Assembly (NCBI GenBank): GCA_023433185.1
Contig: JAEZEN010000425.1
Span: forward strand, 1 to 8,953
Reading direction: 5' to 3'
From: Pseudomonadota bacterium
GTDB taxonomy: Bacteria; Pseudomonadota; Alphaproteobacteria; Rhizobiales; Kaistiaceae
Length of the DNA: 8,953 nt
Shown here: piece by piece, positions 1 through 6,161 of the stretch
Position numbering within the stretch: the first letter of the stretch is position 1
How the letters are laid out: each line of letters opens with the position of its first letter
Made by a program: the position numbers and the translations under genes
Notes under the pieces: generated by a model
The model's input: the letters and a program-made list of their open reading frames with translations, nothing else
What the model was told of the DNA's origin: nothing
Database searches by the model: none

Positions 1-123
1 GTCGGGGGCGATGTAGACATAGGTGCCCTCGACATAGCCCTGGAACGGGGCGACGGCGCGGTCGGCACAGGCCGCAAGGAGCAGCGCCATCACCGCGAGG
101 GCCGCCGCCGTGCCCGCGGTCAT
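1..123 (-). CDS. HlyD/YbhG-type efflux adaptor lipoprotein, N-terminal fragment (runs off left edge)
   Basis: Only the first 41 codons are present; the frame is open to base 1. Residues 1-19 form a lipoprotein signal: a hydrophobic Ala/Leu stretch ending in LLLAAC, with Cys19 as the expected lipidated residue. The mature start FQGYVEGTYVYIAP (residues 27-40) is the pattern that opens many HlyD-family periplasmic adaptors of ABC exporters, where the Gly-Tyr-Val-Glu strand leads into the membrane-proximal/barrel domain. The ATG overlaps the TGA of the TetR gene by 4 bases (ATGA, 120-123), and no good Shine-Dalgarno precedes it, so it is probably translated by coupling. In E. coli, cecR (ybiH) sits directly upstream of ybhG, which encodes the same kind of adaptor, so the arrangement matches. 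ABC exporter subunits would be expected beyond the left edge. Function is inferred from a short fragment plus context. Confidence 0.75.
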   Translation of the reverse strand, partial: MTAGTAAALAVMALLLAACADRAVAPFQGYVEGTYVYIAPD

Positions 124-929
124 GGCGCCACCGCGGCGTCGAGGACGGCGGCCACATTGGCGACGATCACAGCCTTGATGGTGGCGCGCTCCGCCGCCCC
201 GATCGCCGGCCAATCCATGGTCCGCGTCACCATCGTGTTGGCGAGGCGGAAGACGAGCACCTGTCCTATGAGCGTGAAGGTGCGGAGGCGGACGGCGTCC
301 TCCGCCGGGTCGCGGCCGAGCGCCACCGCGACCAGCGTCGTGGCGATCGCGTGGGCGCGGCTCATCATGCCGAAGATGACCTCGAAGGCCGGGCTGGGCT
401 GCATCTGCTCGCGGACGATGAACCGCGCCCACCGTTCCGCCTCGGCCTCGCCGAGGAGCACGTCGGCATACGCTTCGAGGAGCGCGATCAGCGCGGCCCG
501 CGCCGCCTCGGGGGTGGCCAGCGCCGCCGGCGTCGCCGCCACCGCGAGCCGCGGCCCGAGCAGCGCCCCGACACGTCCGACGATATGCTCGGCGACCGCG
601 ACGTGGAGAGCCTCCTTGCTGCCGAAGTGGTAGACGATGGCCGCGAGGTTGGCGTCGGCCTCCTTGGCGATCTGCCGGGTGCTTGCTCCCTCGAATCCAA
701 GGTGCCCGAAGACGTCGAGCGCCGCCTCGATCAGGCGCTGCCGGGTCTCCGCACCCCGATCACGGCGCGCCCGGCGATAATGGCGCTCGCCGCCGGCGCC
801 GCTTCCGTTTGCCGGCCGCGCGTCGAAGGACGGCGATGGCGTGCTTGCGTGGGCGGACGCCGGCGCGCCCCCCGGGCCTTCCGGTTCGGGCGTTCTCGTC
901 GGAGCGACGGTGCGCGGCCTGGTTGTCAT
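120..929 (-). CDS. TetR-family regulator, CecR/YbiH type
   Basis: 269 residues. The TetR N-terminal DNA-binding domain occupies about residues 60-110: helix 1 ETRQRLIEAALDVFGHLGF (61-79), then the HTH STRQIAKEADANLAAIVYHF (83-102), closing with GSKEAL. The rest matches the CecR C-terminal ligand-binding domain (DUF1956), including RFIVREQMQPSPAFEVIFG (169-187). Residues 1-58 are a Pro/Ala/Gly/Ser-rich, probably disordered extension not usual in the family. The ATG start is nevertheless supported by an AAAGGAGA Shine-Dalgarno 9 bases upstream, and no later Met precedes the domain. CecR of E. coli represses the ybhGFSR exporter and rhlE and affects cefoperazone and chloramphenicol sensitivity. 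Here the regulator is coupled to an adaptor gene by a 4-base overlap, so autoregulated control of an exporter is the simple reading. The effector is unknown. Confidence 0.88.
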   Translation of the reverse strand: MTTRPRTVAPTRTPEPEGPGGAPASAHASTPSPSFDARPANGSGAGGERHYRRARRDRGAETRQRLIEAALDVFGHLGFEGASTRQIAKEADANLAAIVYHFGSKEALHVAVAEHIVGRVGALLGPRLAVAATPAALATPEAARAALIALLEAYADVLLGEAEAERWARFIVREQMQPSPAFEVIFGMMSRAHAIATTLVAVALGRDPAEDAVRLRTFTLIGQVLVFRLANTMVTRTMDWPAIGAAERATIKAVIVANVAAVLDAAVAP

Positions 930-938
930 CCCGCCGGT

Positions 939-946
939 CTCCTTTC
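939..946 (-). promoter_or_regulatory. Ribosome binding site of the CecR-type regulator
   Basis: On the minus strand this reads AAGGAGA (AAAGGAGA with the adjoining base), about 9 bases before the ATG at 929. It is one of the better Shine-Dalgarno sites in the window and is the main reason for keeping the long, low-complexity N-terminus of the regulator. Confidence 0.65.
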
Positions 947-966
947 GTCACCGACACACATCACAC

Positions 967-991
967 GATCGTTTGATTTAGTCAATCGTTC
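967..991. promoter_or_regulatory. Imperfect 25-bp palindrome, candidate TetR/CecR operator
   Basis: The site is an AT-rich island in very GC-rich surroundings. Read from each end, the arms share the pattern GA-CG-TTGA-T, with 9 of 12 base pairs symmetric around base 979. The core TTGATTTAGTCAA (973-985) is symmetric except for one pair and the centre. On the minus strand the core contains TTGACT (985-980), a good -35 hexamer about 50 bases before the regulator start, though the -10 at the right spacing is weak. A TetR dimer bound here would block the regulator promoter. The site also lies 216 bases upstream of the divergent DUF1989 gene and could affect it. The palindrome is seen directly; binding is inferred. 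Confidence 0.6.
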
Positions 992-1206
992 GTTTCGCAG
1001 TGGGATGATGCTCCCCTGAAACGGAAGCGACGCGGCAGCGGTCCGACTCTTGGCGGGGCATTTCCCGCATGCGAGTCGCGCATCCTGCATGTCGAGAAAC
1101 CGGGCGTCAGGCGTATCGGCGGGCCGGCGGACGCCATCCTCCAATCTCCGGGGTGGCGCGGGTGGCATGCTTGGCGCCATAGTCGGCCGCCAACGGAGCG
1201 AAGCCC

Positions 1207-2067
1207 ATGACCGTCCGCCCCTCCACGCCGCCACCCGACGCAGACGAGCGGCGGCGCGCGCGGCCGGTGGTGACCTACCCGGTCGAGCACCTCCCGCGCT
1301 GCGACATGACGCTCTATGCCGCCGCGCGGAACGGGGCGGAGAAGATCGCGGATGTCGTCGTTCCGCCGCGTGATGCGCGCGCCTTCCACGTCCCCGCGGG
1401 ACACTTCTTCCGCATCATCTGCCCCGAGGGACCGCAGGTCGGCGATCTCAACCTGTGGAACCGCTACGACCTCGGCGAGCGCTTCTTCAGCGGCAAGACA
1501 CGGGCGCTGCATGCCACCCACGTCACCACGGGCGACCGCCTATGGAGCACCCTGCCCTGGCTTCGCCCGCTCGCCACAATCACCCACGATACGCTCGACT
1601 GGTACGGCTTCGACGCCGACGGCGCCGGCGTCCATGACGTCATCGGCACCCGCTGCGATCCCTACACCAACCGCCTGCTTGGCGGCGGCGACTACCATCA
1701 TTGCTGCCACTCGAACCTCGCCCGCGCGCTCGGGACACTCCGGAACGTCGCACCGCGCGAGGCCGAGATGCACGTCCACGACGTGCTCAACGTGTTCATG
1801 TGCACGGGCTTCACCCGCGACACCCACCGCTACTTCATGAAGGCGAGCCCGGTGCGGCGCGGCGACTACCTCGAACTCTTCGCCGAGATCGACCTGATCG
1901 CCGCGCTCTCCGCCTGTCCCGGCGGCGACTGCAGCGCCACCCATTCGAGCGACGCCGCCGCCTGCCATCCGCTGCTGGTCGAGATCATGCGGCCCGCGGA
2001 AGGCACCCTCGCCGGCTGGCGCCCGCCCCAGGCGAACACCTACCCGCGACACCATCGCGATGGCTGA
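1207..2067 (+). CDS. Stand-alone DUF1989 protein (urea carboxylase-associated / carboxyguanidine deiminase-related)
   Basis: 286 residues, ATG start with GGAG 8 bases upstream (1195-1198). Motifs in order: HVPAGHFFRI (61-70), GPQVGDLNLWN (75-85), ERFFSGKTRALHATHVTTGD (91-110), VIGTRCDPYTN (145-155), HHCCHSNL (164-171), DVLNVFMCTGF (192-202), GDYLELFAEIDLIAALSACP (219-238) and GDCS (240-243). This is the DUF1989 (PF09347) signature. Cys150, Cys166/167, Cys237 and Cys242 sit where the family has its conserved, probably metal-binding or catalytic, cysteines. Paired DUF1989 proteins beside urea/guanidine carboxylase act as carboxyguanidine deiminase (CgdAB). This one is single, with no carboxylase or transporter in view. 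Its wording (RLWS, GTRCDPY, CPGGD) reminds me of the stand-alone, partly fungal branch of the family, whose substrate is unknown. It is probably a cytosolic hydrolase or deiminase on a small nitrogen compound. It ends 12 bases from the convergent YARHG gene. Confidence 0.85.
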   Translation: MTVRPSTPPPDADERRRARPVVTYPVEHLPRCDMTLYAAARNGAEKIADVVVPPRDARAFHVPAGHFFRIICPEGPQVGDLNLWNRYDLGERFFSGKTRALHATHVTTGDRLWSTLPWLRPLATITHDTLDWYGFDADGAGVHDVIGTRCDPYTNRLLGGGDYHHCCHSNLARALGTLRNVAPREAEMHVHDVLNVFMCTGFTRDTHRYFMKASPVRRGDYLELFAEIDLIAALSACPGGDCSATHSSDAAACHPLLVEIMRPAEGTLAGWRPPQANTYPRHHRDG

Positions 2068-2079
2068 GCCGGCGCCGGA

Positions 2080-2427
2080 TCAGCCGCAGCCTTTCCGCGC
2101 CTCGACCTTCCTGACGGTCTCGACATTGGCGCGTTCGTAGCGGTTGAGCGGCACCTGGCCGGAGACGGTGTACCTGCAGCCGGCGTTGGAGAACACGGCC
2201 TTGCCCTTGGCGGTCTGGAAGCAGTAGCCGTTCTCGTAGAAGATCGTGTTCCGCACCGTCCACAGCGCGTCACAGGACAGCCGGCGCAGCGACGCCTCGG
2301 AGAAATACTCCCGGTCGGTGCAGCCCACGACCTCGAAGCAGGCCGACATCGCGGGGGTCGAGGCAAAGAGCAGGCCGGCCGCGACCGCGGCGGCCGCGAC
2401 CTTGGGGGCGTTGCTTGCAAGGGACAT
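2080..2427 (-). CDS. Small secreted six-cysteine protein with YARHG-type domain
   Basis: 115 residues. I chose the ATG at 2427 because an AGGAG lies 9 bases upstream (2437-2441) and a signal peptide starts immediately; an open extension to 2532 adds only Arg-rich sequence before the signal. Residues 1-29 are a Sec signal (hydrophobic 10-22, cleavage after PAMSA). The mature protein of about 86 residues has six Cys (30, 36, 52, 69, 84, 114), enough for three disulphides. RNTIFYENGYCF (59-70) lines up with the RNEIYARHGY-F core of the YARHG domain, with the name motif itself altered to FYENG. LNRYERANVETV (94-105) fits its C-terminal helix. Cys30 follows the cleavage site, so a lipoprotein is possible, but MSAC is a poor lipobox. 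It is expected in the periplasm or outside the cell; its function is unknown. It lies 108 bases downstream of ugd on the same strand. Confidence 0.8.
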   Translation of the reverse strand: MSLASNAPKVAAAAVAAGLLFASTPAMSACFEVVGCTDREYFSEASLRRLSCDALWTVRNTIFYENGYCFQTAKGKAVFSNAGCRYTVSGQVPLNRYERANVETVRKVEARKGCG

Positions 2428-2535
2428 GGATTGGCGCTCCTGATGCTGGCGCGGACCGCGCACGGCGGTCCCGGCTCCCACTCGCCCGCGATCCTGCCAC
2501 AGCCGGCGCCTTCCAGCCATGACTGCGATCACAGA
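2428..2535. other. Gap between ugd and the YARHG gene
   Basis: 108 bases separating two minus-strand genes. It holds the Shine-Dalgarno of the YARHG gene and a perfect 13-base palindrome GCGCGGACCGCGC (2449-2461), which could fold into a short hairpin in the leader. I see no T-run terminator for ugd and no convincing sigma-70 promoter, so I cannot tell whether the small gene is read through from ugd or has its own start site. Confidence 0.4.
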
Positions 2536-3897
2536 TCAGGAGCCGACAAGCCGGATCGGCGCGGCGCGGACCGCATCGTCGGGAGCCGTCTGCTCGTCGC
2601 CGCGGCCGATGCCGAAATAGCGGAAGCCGAAGCGCGTGACCTCGCGCGCCTTGTAGATGTTGCGGAAGTCGAAAAACAGGTCGCCGCGCATGGTCGCGCG
2701 CAGTTCCGCCAGATCCATGGCGCGGTAGATGTCCCATTCGGTGGTGATGACGATGGCGTCGGCATCACGGGCCGCCTCGAACGGCGCGTCGCACCAGGTG
2801 ACGCCCTCGATGAGGCTGCGGGCGTTCGGCATGCCTTTCGGATCGTGGACCCGGACCGTCGCGCCATGGGCCCTCAGGGCGGGCACCATCACCAGCGAAG
2901 GCGCATCGCGCATGTCGTCGGTGTTGGGCTTGAACGTGAGCCCGAGCACGGCCACGGTGCGCCCTTCCGCCGTGCCGCCCATCTCGGCGACAACGCGCTC
3001 GGCGAGCCCGACCTTCCGCGCCTCGTTGGCGGCGATCACGGCCTCGACGATGCTCAGCGGCGCGTCGGCGTCACGGCCGATCTCGACCAGCGCCAGCGTG
3101 TCCTTCGGAAAGCACGACCCGCCATAGCCGGCACCGGCATGAAGGAACTTCGGGCCGATGCGCCGGTCCATGCCCATGCCGCGGGCTACATCCTGGACGT
3201 TCGCTCCGACGCGTTCGCAGAGGTCGGCGATCTCGTTGATGAAGGTGATCTTGGTGGCGAGAAAGGCATTGGCGGCGTACTTGGTCAGTTCCGCCGTCTC
3301 GAGGCCGGTGAAGAGGATTGGCGTCTCGTTGAGCGACAGCGGCCGGTAGATCTCGTAGAGCGCCTCGCGGGCAAGGGTACTCTCGACACCGACGACGATA
3401 CGGTCGGGTCGCTTGAAGTCCTCGATCGCCGAGCCCTCGCGCAGGAACTCGGGATTCGACGCGACCTCGAAGCGGAGGTCCGGCCGGAGCGCGCGGATGC
3501 GGCGGCCGACCTCGCGTGTCGTGCCGACCGGAACCGTCGACTTGCAGACGACGACCGTACCGTCGTCGATCATCTTCGCGATCTCGGCAGCAGCGCCATA
3601 GACCTGACTCAGGTCGGCCTTGGTCCCGCCGCGCTCGGTCGGGGTGCCGACGGCGATGAACACCACGTCGCAGCCGGCGACGGCCTCGATACTGGTGTCG
3701 AAATGGAGATTGCCGATCTTGAGGTTGCTGGCGACGATCGCATCGAGTCCCGGCTCGTAGATCGGGACCTCGCCCGCCTTGAGGCGCCCGACGCGCTCCG
3801 CATTGGTGTCGATGCAGGTGACGCGGTGGCCGAAGTCGGCGAGGCACGCCCCCGTGACCAGCCCCACATAGCCCGCGCCCAGTATGGCGACCTTCAT
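2536..3897 (-). CDS. ugd: UDP-glucose 6-dehydrogenase
   Basis: 453 residues, full length for the family. It oxidises UDP-glucose to UDP-glucuronate in two NAD-dependent steps in the cytosol. The N-terminal Rossmann site is GAGYVG (7-12), followed by EPGLD (48-52), VGTPT (83-87), CKSTVPVG (118-125) and NPEFLREG (148-155). The central helix carries ELTKYAANA (203-211) with Lys206 and Asn210. The catalytic loop is GYGGSCFPKD (257-266) with nucleophile Cys262 and Asp266. The C-terminal domain has GLTFKPNTDDMRDAPS (319-334) and TEWD (386-389). All key residues expected for an active enzyme are there. The ATG start is set by the Rossmann motif; its Shine-Dalgarno is poor and the start lies in a 7-base tandem duplication. 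It follows the GT2 gene by 34 bases, so it probably supplies glucuronate (or sugars derived from it) to the two upstream glycosyltransferases. Confidence 0.96.
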   Translation of the reverse strand: MKVAILGAGYVGLVTGACLADFGHRVTCIDTNAERVGRLKAGEVPIYEPGLDAIVASNLKIGNLHFDTSIEAVAGCDVVFIAVGTPTERGGTKADLSQVYGAAAEIAKMIDDGTVVVCKSTVPVGTTREVGRRIRALRPDLRFEVASNPEFLREGSAIEDFKRPDRIVVGVESTLAREALYEIYRPLSLNETPILFTGLETAELTKYAANAFLATKITFINEIADLCERVGANVQDVARGMGMDRRIGPKFLHAGAGYGGSCFPKDTLALVEIGRDADAPLSIVEAVIAANEARKVGLAERVVAEMGGTAEGRTVAVLGLTFKPNTDDMRDAPSLVMVPALRAHGATVRVHDPKGMPNARSLIEGVTWCDAPFEAARDADAIVITTEWDIYRAMDLAELRATMRGDLFFDFRNIYKAREVTRFGFRYFGIGRGDEQTAPDDAVRAAPIRLVGS

Positions 3898-3931
3898 CTC
3901 GGATCTCGGATTTAGCTGCGGTGCGGGATCG

Positions 3932-5023
3932 CTACAGGCGCCTCACGGTGGAGTCAACGCCGCCGCCCGGCGACGGCCCGCCGCCTTCCGACCCGGCCCG
4001 CGCCCCCCCGCCCCGCCGCGAGCGCCCGAGGATCACCTGGAGAGGAACGCGCGGCACGGCCTGGAAATCGAACGAGAGAAAGCCGAGGAGCATCTGCACC
4101 CCGACGAGGATGGGAAGCCCGGTCAGCATCGCCTGCCCCGCCGTCGCCGGAATGCCGGAACTCGAACTGTCGATCCACTTGACGAGACCGAAGATGCCGC
4201 CGAACAGGAGAAGGATGGTGCCGACGACGAGTTCCACCGAGCCGAAATTGAGGTCGCGCAGAAAGTACCGGTAGAAGACGCGCTTGCCGAAGTTGCGGAG
4301 GTTCTTGAACAGGAACGGCAGGACGACGCTCCGGACCCGAAGGTTGCTTGCCTCCGCGCCGTAGCGCGCCGCCATCGGCACGTCGATCACCACCGCCCCG
4401 GCGAGATAGAGCCGGAAGAGTAGGTCGGATTCGAAAAAGTATCCCTGGTCGATGCGTGCCAGCGGCAGCGCCTCGAGCGCGACGCGATGGATCGCGGTAT
4501 AGCCGTTGGTCGGGTCGAAGATGGTCCAGTAGCCGGTCGAGAACTTGGTGAGGAAGGACAGGCTGGCGTTGCCGAAGATGCGGACACGCGGCATCGCCGT
4601 CAGGCCGTCGACATCGAAGAAGCGGTTGCCCTTGGCATAGTCGGCCAGGCCGGCCACGACCGGGTGGACGATGCCGGGAAGCAGCCCGGGGTCCATCTGC
4701 CCGTCGCTGTCCATCTTCACCACGATGTCGGCGCCGTGCTCCAGCGCCACGCGGTAGCCGTGAAGGGTCGCCCCGCCGACGCCGAGATTGGCGGGGTTTT
4801 CGACCACGACGACGCGGCGGTCGGAACAGTGCTCGCGGATATGGCGGCCGGTTGCCTGGGGGCAGGCGTCGTCGACGGCGACGATCAGGAACGCCTCCGG
4901 GCCGATCCCGCCGATCACATCGAGGACATGGTCCTTCGACCTGTAGCAGGGGAGGACGACGGCGATCCGCACTCCATCCCCCCGCCGGCGATCTTCCACG
5001 CTCCCGCTCCCTCGGCCCGTCAC
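3932..5023 (-). CDS. Family 2 glycosyltransferase, dolichyl-phosphate-mannose-synthase-like, with two C-terminal membrane segments
   Basis: 363 residues from a GTG at 5023, preceded by TAAGG 8 bases upstream. A GTG at 4999 (residue 9) is an alternative, and homology starts only near residue 18. GT-A fold landmarks are IAVVLPCYRS (20-29), AVDDACPQATG (49-59), NPANLGVGGA (76-85), the metal-binding DSDGQ (105-109), GNRFF (132-136), FDPTNGYTA (169-177) and FFESDLLFRL (196-205). Two hydrophobic segments, about 263-283 and 297-318, anchor the C-terminus in the inner membrane. The last 30 residues are Gly/Arg-rich tail. This layout is typical of enzymes that move a sugar from a nucleotide to a polyprenyl phosphate or lipid. 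The stop of the GT4 gene is 3 bases upstream and ugd starts 34 bases downstream. Donor and acceptor cannot be read from the sequence; a lipid-linked glucose or glucuronate product is a guess from context. Confidence 0.9.
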   Translation of the reverse strand: MTGRGSGSVEDRRRGDGVRIAVVLPCYRSKDHVLDVIGGIGPEAFLIVAVDDACPQATGRHIREHCSDRRVVVVENPANLGVGGATLHGYRVALEHGADIVVKMDSDGQMDPGLLPGIVHPVVAGLADYAKGNRFFDVDGLTAMPRVRIFGNASLSFLTKFSTGYWTIFDPTNGYTAIHRVALEALPLARIDQGYFFESDLLFRLYLAGAVVIDVPMAARYGAEASNLRVRSVVLPFLFKNLRNFGKRVFYRYFLRDLNFGSVELVVGTILLLFGGIFGLVKWIDSSSSGIPATAGQAMLTGLPILVGVQMLLGFLSFDFQAVPRVPLQVILGRSRRGGGARAGSEGGGPSPGGGVDSTVRRL

Positions 5024-5026
5024 GGC

Positions 5027-6133
5027 CTAAGCCTTACCATGCTTCGCGAGCACCGCCGCATAGAGATCGAGATAGGCCGAGGCCATGGCGCCGTCGGTGA
5101 ACTTCTGTTCATAGCGGGCACGGGCCGTCGACCCCATGCGGGCCGCAAGCACCGGATCTCCGGCGAGTTCGGCCATCGCCGCAGCGAGCGCCACGGGTGT
5201 CGCCGGCGGCACGATCCGCCCGGTCTCGCCATCGACGTTCACGAAGCTCGTGCCGGTGCCGATCTCGCAGGAGATCAGCGGCCGCGCCGCCCGTGCCGCC
5301 TCGAGAAGCGCCACCCCGAAGGCCTCGGACCGGAGATGGGAGGGCAGGACGAAGGCGCGGCAGAGCGTCAGCAGCGCCTCCTTGTCGGAGTCGTTCACCG
5401 CACCGAGATAGGCCACGCTCGCCGGCAGGCCGTCGACCTCCAGTTCGCCATGGGCGTTGTTGCCGGCGATCACCACCGGCAGCCCGGATAGCCGCGCCGC
5501 TTCGATGAGGTAGGGGAGGCCCTTGTAATAGCGGAGCGCGCCGACGAACAGGAAGAAGCCCTCCCCCACCCGGCCCCGCCACGCCGCGAGGGTCGCCACA
5601 TCGGGCGTGGCGCGCTCGCCGATGCCGATGGGGATGACGCTGACCCGCTCGCGATGGCGGACGAGTACCGGGCTGGTCTCGGCGTAGTTCGGCGAGGTGG
5701 CGACGATGCCGTCGAGCCGTGACAGGAAACCGTGCATGAGCGGCGCATAGGCGTGCCGGAGCAGGCGTTGGCGGACGATGTCCGAATGGTAGGTGAGGAC
5801 CGCCGGCTTGCCCCGCCCATGGGCAGAATGGAGGAGGTCCGCAACCGGCCAGGGGAAGTGGTAGTGCAGGATGTCCGCGTCACGGACGGCGCCGCGGAAG
5901 GCGCGGAAGGCGGCAAGCGAGAAGTCGGTCGAGGCGATGGCCGCGCTCCGCTGCACCTGGACGACGTGATGGCGGCCGACGGATTTCGGGGTCGCGGAGG
6001 GTGCGCGCGCCGGCGCGAAGACCCGGACGTCGACACCGCGCGCCGCATGCGCCTCGGCGAGGCCGTAAATTACCCGCGGGACACCGGTGAAGTCGTCCGG
6101 CAGGTAGATCTTGTAGACGTGGAGAACCTTCAT
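5027..6133 (-). CDS. Family 4 glycosyltransferase (GT-B fold)
   Basis: 368 residues from the ATG at 6133. The open frame extends to 6316, but those codons lie over the 3' end of rarA, and MKVLHVYKIYLPDDFTGVPR (1-20) is a classic N-terminus for this family, with the Gly-rich acceptor-side loop at 17-18. A GTG directly before the ATG is also possible. Further landmarks are YHSD (115-118), the donor-domain strand FVGALRYYKG (196-205) whose Arg and Lys contact the nucleotide diphosphate, and SEAFGVALLEA (269-279) containing the EX7E pair Glu270/Glu278. No membrane segment is seen; it is probably cytosolic or peripherally membrane-bound. It is similar in style to WbpZ/WbaZ-type transferases of O-antigen assembly. 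It lies 28 bases after rarA and 3 bases before the GT2 gene. The sugar specificity is unknown. Confidence 0.93.
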   Translation of the reverse strand: MKVLHVYKIYLPDDFTGVPRVIYGLAEAHAARGVDVRVFAPARAPSATPKSVGRHHVVQVQRSAAIASTDFSLAAFRAFRGAVRDADILHYHFPWPVADLLHSAHGRGKPAVLTYHSDIVRQRLLRHAYAPLMHGFLSRLDGIVATSPNYAETSPVLVRHRERVSVIPIGIGERATPDVATLAAWRGRVGEGFFLFVGALRYYKGLPYLIEAARLSGLPVVIAGNNAHGELEVDGLPASVAYLGAVNDSDKEALLTLCRAFVLPSHLRSEAFGVALLEAARAARPLISCEIGTGTSFVNVDGETGRIVPPATPVALAAAMAELAGDPVLAARMGSTARARYEQKFTDGAMASAYLDLYAAVLAKHGKA

Positions 6134-6161
6134 CACCCCCAGCGCCCGGCAGCCCGCGATC

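Larger units (their letters stand above)
930..1206. other. Divergent intergenic region between regulator and DUF1989 gene
   Basis: This is 277 bases without a convincing gene. The left third holds the Shine-Dalgarno of the regulator and the palindromic operator candidate. The right two thirds (about 1000-1200) would be the leader of the DUF1989 transcript if its promoter lies near the operator. It contains a 5-bp-stem hairpin, GCGGG/CCCGC with a 6-base loop, at 1053-1068. I could not find a good plus-strand promoter: TTGATT at 973 has only a poor -10 (CGCAGT) at 17-base spacing, and GATGAT at 1004 has no -35. I see no recognisable riboswitch, including no guanidine-riboswitch consensus. Confidence 0.5.

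Noticed and set aside
930..1206. A guanidine or other riboswitch in the DUF1989 leader
   Set aside because: Considered because of the enzyme family. I could not find the conserved segments of known guanidine riboswitches; only a short GC hairpin at 1053-1068 is visible.
2069..2078. The palindrome CCGGCGCCGG between the convergent genes as a bidirectional terminator
   Set aside because: It is self-complementary without a loop and without T-runs on either side, so it is unlikely to terminate.
2449..2461. The palindrome GCGCGGACCGCGC as a terminator or operator
   Set aside because: It has no following T-run and practically no loop. Such short GC palindromes are expected by chance in this base composition.
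2428..2532. A 35-codon N-terminal extension of the small YARHG protein
   Set aside because: The extension is Arg-rich and would bury the signal peptide. The internal ATG has a good AGGAG at the correct distance.
2431..3915. A 494-codon open frame on the plus strand, opposite ugd
   Set aside because: It is antisense to a clear Ugd with all catalytic residues. Its translation is Asp/Arg/Gly/Ala-biased without recognisable domains, as expected for the complementary strand of GC-rich coding DNA.
4487..5491. A 334-codon plus-strand open frame across the two glycosyltransferase genes
   Set aside because: It is antisense to two genes with full family motifs and spans their junction; it is a GC-content artefact.
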